64,000 nucleotides of DNA from Trichosphaerium sp. ATCC 40318 (lineage: Eukaryota > Discosea > Flabellinia > Trichosidae). The stretch spans positions 1 through 64,000 of the forward strand of contig JALMLS010000356.1 in the NCBI GenBank assembly GCA_038496445.1, read 5' to 3'. The notes beneath the pieces are model-generated. The model was not told where the DNA came from. It searched no databases and saw only the letters and a program-made list of their open reading frames with translations. How positions within the stretch are numbered: the first letter of the stretch is position 1; each line of letters starts with the position of its first letter. Below are positions 62,424 through 64,000 of the stretch, one piece after another. Made by a program: the position numbers and the translations under genes.

Positions 62424-64000
62424 ATGAGTGAAAACACATCTCCTCAAGGAGTAACCAATAACAATGCGTGTATTGTACGTATAGTAAAAGCAAAAGGCTT
62501 AGATGCCAAGAAAAAGTATGCCGTAAAAGTAGAATGTGGGTCATCTTCTACTTCATCAAAGTTCAGTACAGGCGTACGTCCAACAGTCCTTCAACCTTTC
62601 AGTCTTTTTTTCAAACCTGATTGTCCTTGTGAGTATCTGATTAACTTCGTTTTTAGCCAGACCCATTATGGGGTGAGACATATTGTTTTCAAGGCACACC
62701 TAAAATTGTAAAAGTTACCGTAAAAGTACGTGGAAAAAAAAAATAAGCGAAAAAAAGAATCACAATTTGCTTTCTGCTAAACTTCTTGTAGTCCAAGAAG
62801 ACTATCAGCTCATCTAAGTATTCCGAGACAAAGATAGATTTATCAAAGATAACACCCAATGTTGTTGAGCGTAAATGGTACGTGACACAACATTTTTTTG
62901 ACTTGCTCAAAACCCGCTTTCTTTTTTTTTCACGTGCTTGACCACGTGGTTTTTAACGTAATTTCTTGGTTACTTTGAGAAATAACGAACTGTGTTAGGT
63001 ACGATATTGGGAAAGGAGCACAAATGCTTGTATCAGTGCGCCATGTTGATCCTAGCTCAAATAAAGCGAGCGTACGTTTCATACACGTGTATCTTTATTA
63101 ATCTTGTTTTTAGGCTGATTCGTTGCCTTCTTTATTGTACATGCTCGTCAATAACGCGTCTTTTACATCGCCTACAGATAAAAGTACGTAGAAAGTTGTA
63201 TTTGATTTTTCCAAAAAACTGCACGTGCGCAAAACAGAAAAGCCACAAAATTTTTTGTTTGTAGCCATCTTTTCTTTATACTTACACGTTTCCCTAGAAT
63301 ACTATGCAAAATGGCATTTATCCACAGATCACAAAAACACTATCATGAAAACAACTAATGAATCAGGAGCCCAGTACGTTTGATTACAACAAAAAAACCA
63401 ACTAAAAGAACATCAACGGGTCTTGGCGGTAATAAGTTTTTCCGATACTTATTTTTTCTTCCTACAGAGCCAAAGGAAGCACAAGCTATGTATGGAACGA
63501 TCAATCTTCAGCATTAGTAAAAAATACAGCATGTTCTGCTGTTGTGGAGGTATATACAAAGAGGACACTACAAGGAGATCAAAAAGTAGGCGAAATCGAA
63601 ATACCCGTAGATCAAATAAAAGGTAAGTCTTTTTTCTTTTTAGTTCTTTCGACTTTTCAACTTACACTCTACTTTAGTTGATGTAGCTACGCCATATGTA
63701 ATTGATATGGATTCCAGACCTAAGATTTCGGGTAAAGTAGACTGCTTGGTTCAATTAGTACCATCTCCACCGCCACCAGTTGCCAGTGATCTCAAGGCAT
63801 GTTTTAGTTTTCTTATGATTCTTGATTTTTAACTCGATACATAGAAGACAGCAGTAGCTGTTTCAGAAACGTTCACTAAGGTATTAAACCAATTCATAAA
63901 AACTAAGAGAGTACCTTGGCATGCTCTTAATAATCATTCTGATATTCCTGGACCAGGTACGCATAAACAAAAATCACTTTGAATGTCAAAGTTAACTTAC
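62424..64000 (+). CDS. C2-domain protein, 3' end outside the window
   Basis: ATG 62424 opens MSENTSPQGVTNNNACIVRI, then VKAKGLDAKKKYAVKVECG, the first strands of a C2 (membrane/phospholipid-binding) domain. After an intron comes PDPLWGETYCFQGTPK, the typical NPxWxE region, then VTVKSKKTISSSKYSETKID and ERKWYDIGKGAQMLVSVRHV. A second C2-like unit follows in later exons (GSTSYVWNDQSSALVKNTAC; VEVYTKRTLQGDQKVGEIEI). A proline-rich linker (VQLVPSPPPPVASDLK) and VSETFTKVLNQFIKTKRVPW lead to a GTACGC donor at about 63958, so the gene continues beyond the end. The calcium-binding Asp cluster is not obvious. Confidence 0.75.

Overview
The window is nuclear DNA from a unicellular, AT-rich, intron-dense eukaryote. 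Almost every housekeeping gene is split by several short introns, most about 40-100 nt. Many donors read GTACGT, GTAAGT or GTATGT, and acceptors are TTTAG- or CAG-like, often just downstream of CTAAC/CTAAT. I reconstructed exons by reading across these sites, so gene spans are firm where the protein family is clear and approximate elsewhere. The gene set (Frizzled-like receptor, Rac GTPase, LisH/WD40 corepressor, mitochondrial-type MinD, GH10 and GH72-like enzymes, C2 protein) fits a free-living heterotrophic protist, perhaps amoebozoan-like. I cannot name the species.

Layout. 0-10 kb: end of an unknown gene, HSCB (-) divergent from S-adenosylhomocysteine hydrolase (+), a Frizzled-like 7TM receptor, a Rac GTPase, and a probable PX-domain protein. 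10-15 kb: a Cys-rich secreted peptide gene, a U6-like snRNA, the left arm of a large inverted duplication carrying a truncated secreted-protein gene, and a decayed copy of the peptide gene. 15-28 kb: F-box-like/MORN_2 genes, a cytochrome P450, a double ubiquitin-like protein, an F-box/LRR gene, another F-box gene, a MORN-SAM-PARP protein, a perfect hairpin and an unknown gene. 28-35 kb: a GH10 xylanase, a second Cys-rich peptide, gene-poor DNA and a mu-like GST. 35-42 kb: a frameshifted LRR gene, a secreted CTLD/mucin-like protein in the right arm of the inverted duplication, LRR debris and a third MORN_2 gene. 42-64 kb: conserved core genes (SOUL protein, CDC45, MinD, LUG-like corepressor, RecQ helicase), another LRR gene plus a pseudogene, a GH72-like enzyme and a C2-domain protein running off the end.

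The stable core gene blocks (1-10 kb and 43-57 kb) flank an accessory zone (about 10-42 kb). That zone is rich in lineage-expanded repeat families (F-box/LRR with a 'GVHxIDL' signature, F-box-like/MORN_2), secreted Cys-rich proteins, pseudogenes and an inverted duplication about 24 kb apart. Mitochondrial functions are represented by HSCB (Fe-S cluster transfer) and MinD (organelle division). Replication and repair are represented by CDC45 and RecQ.
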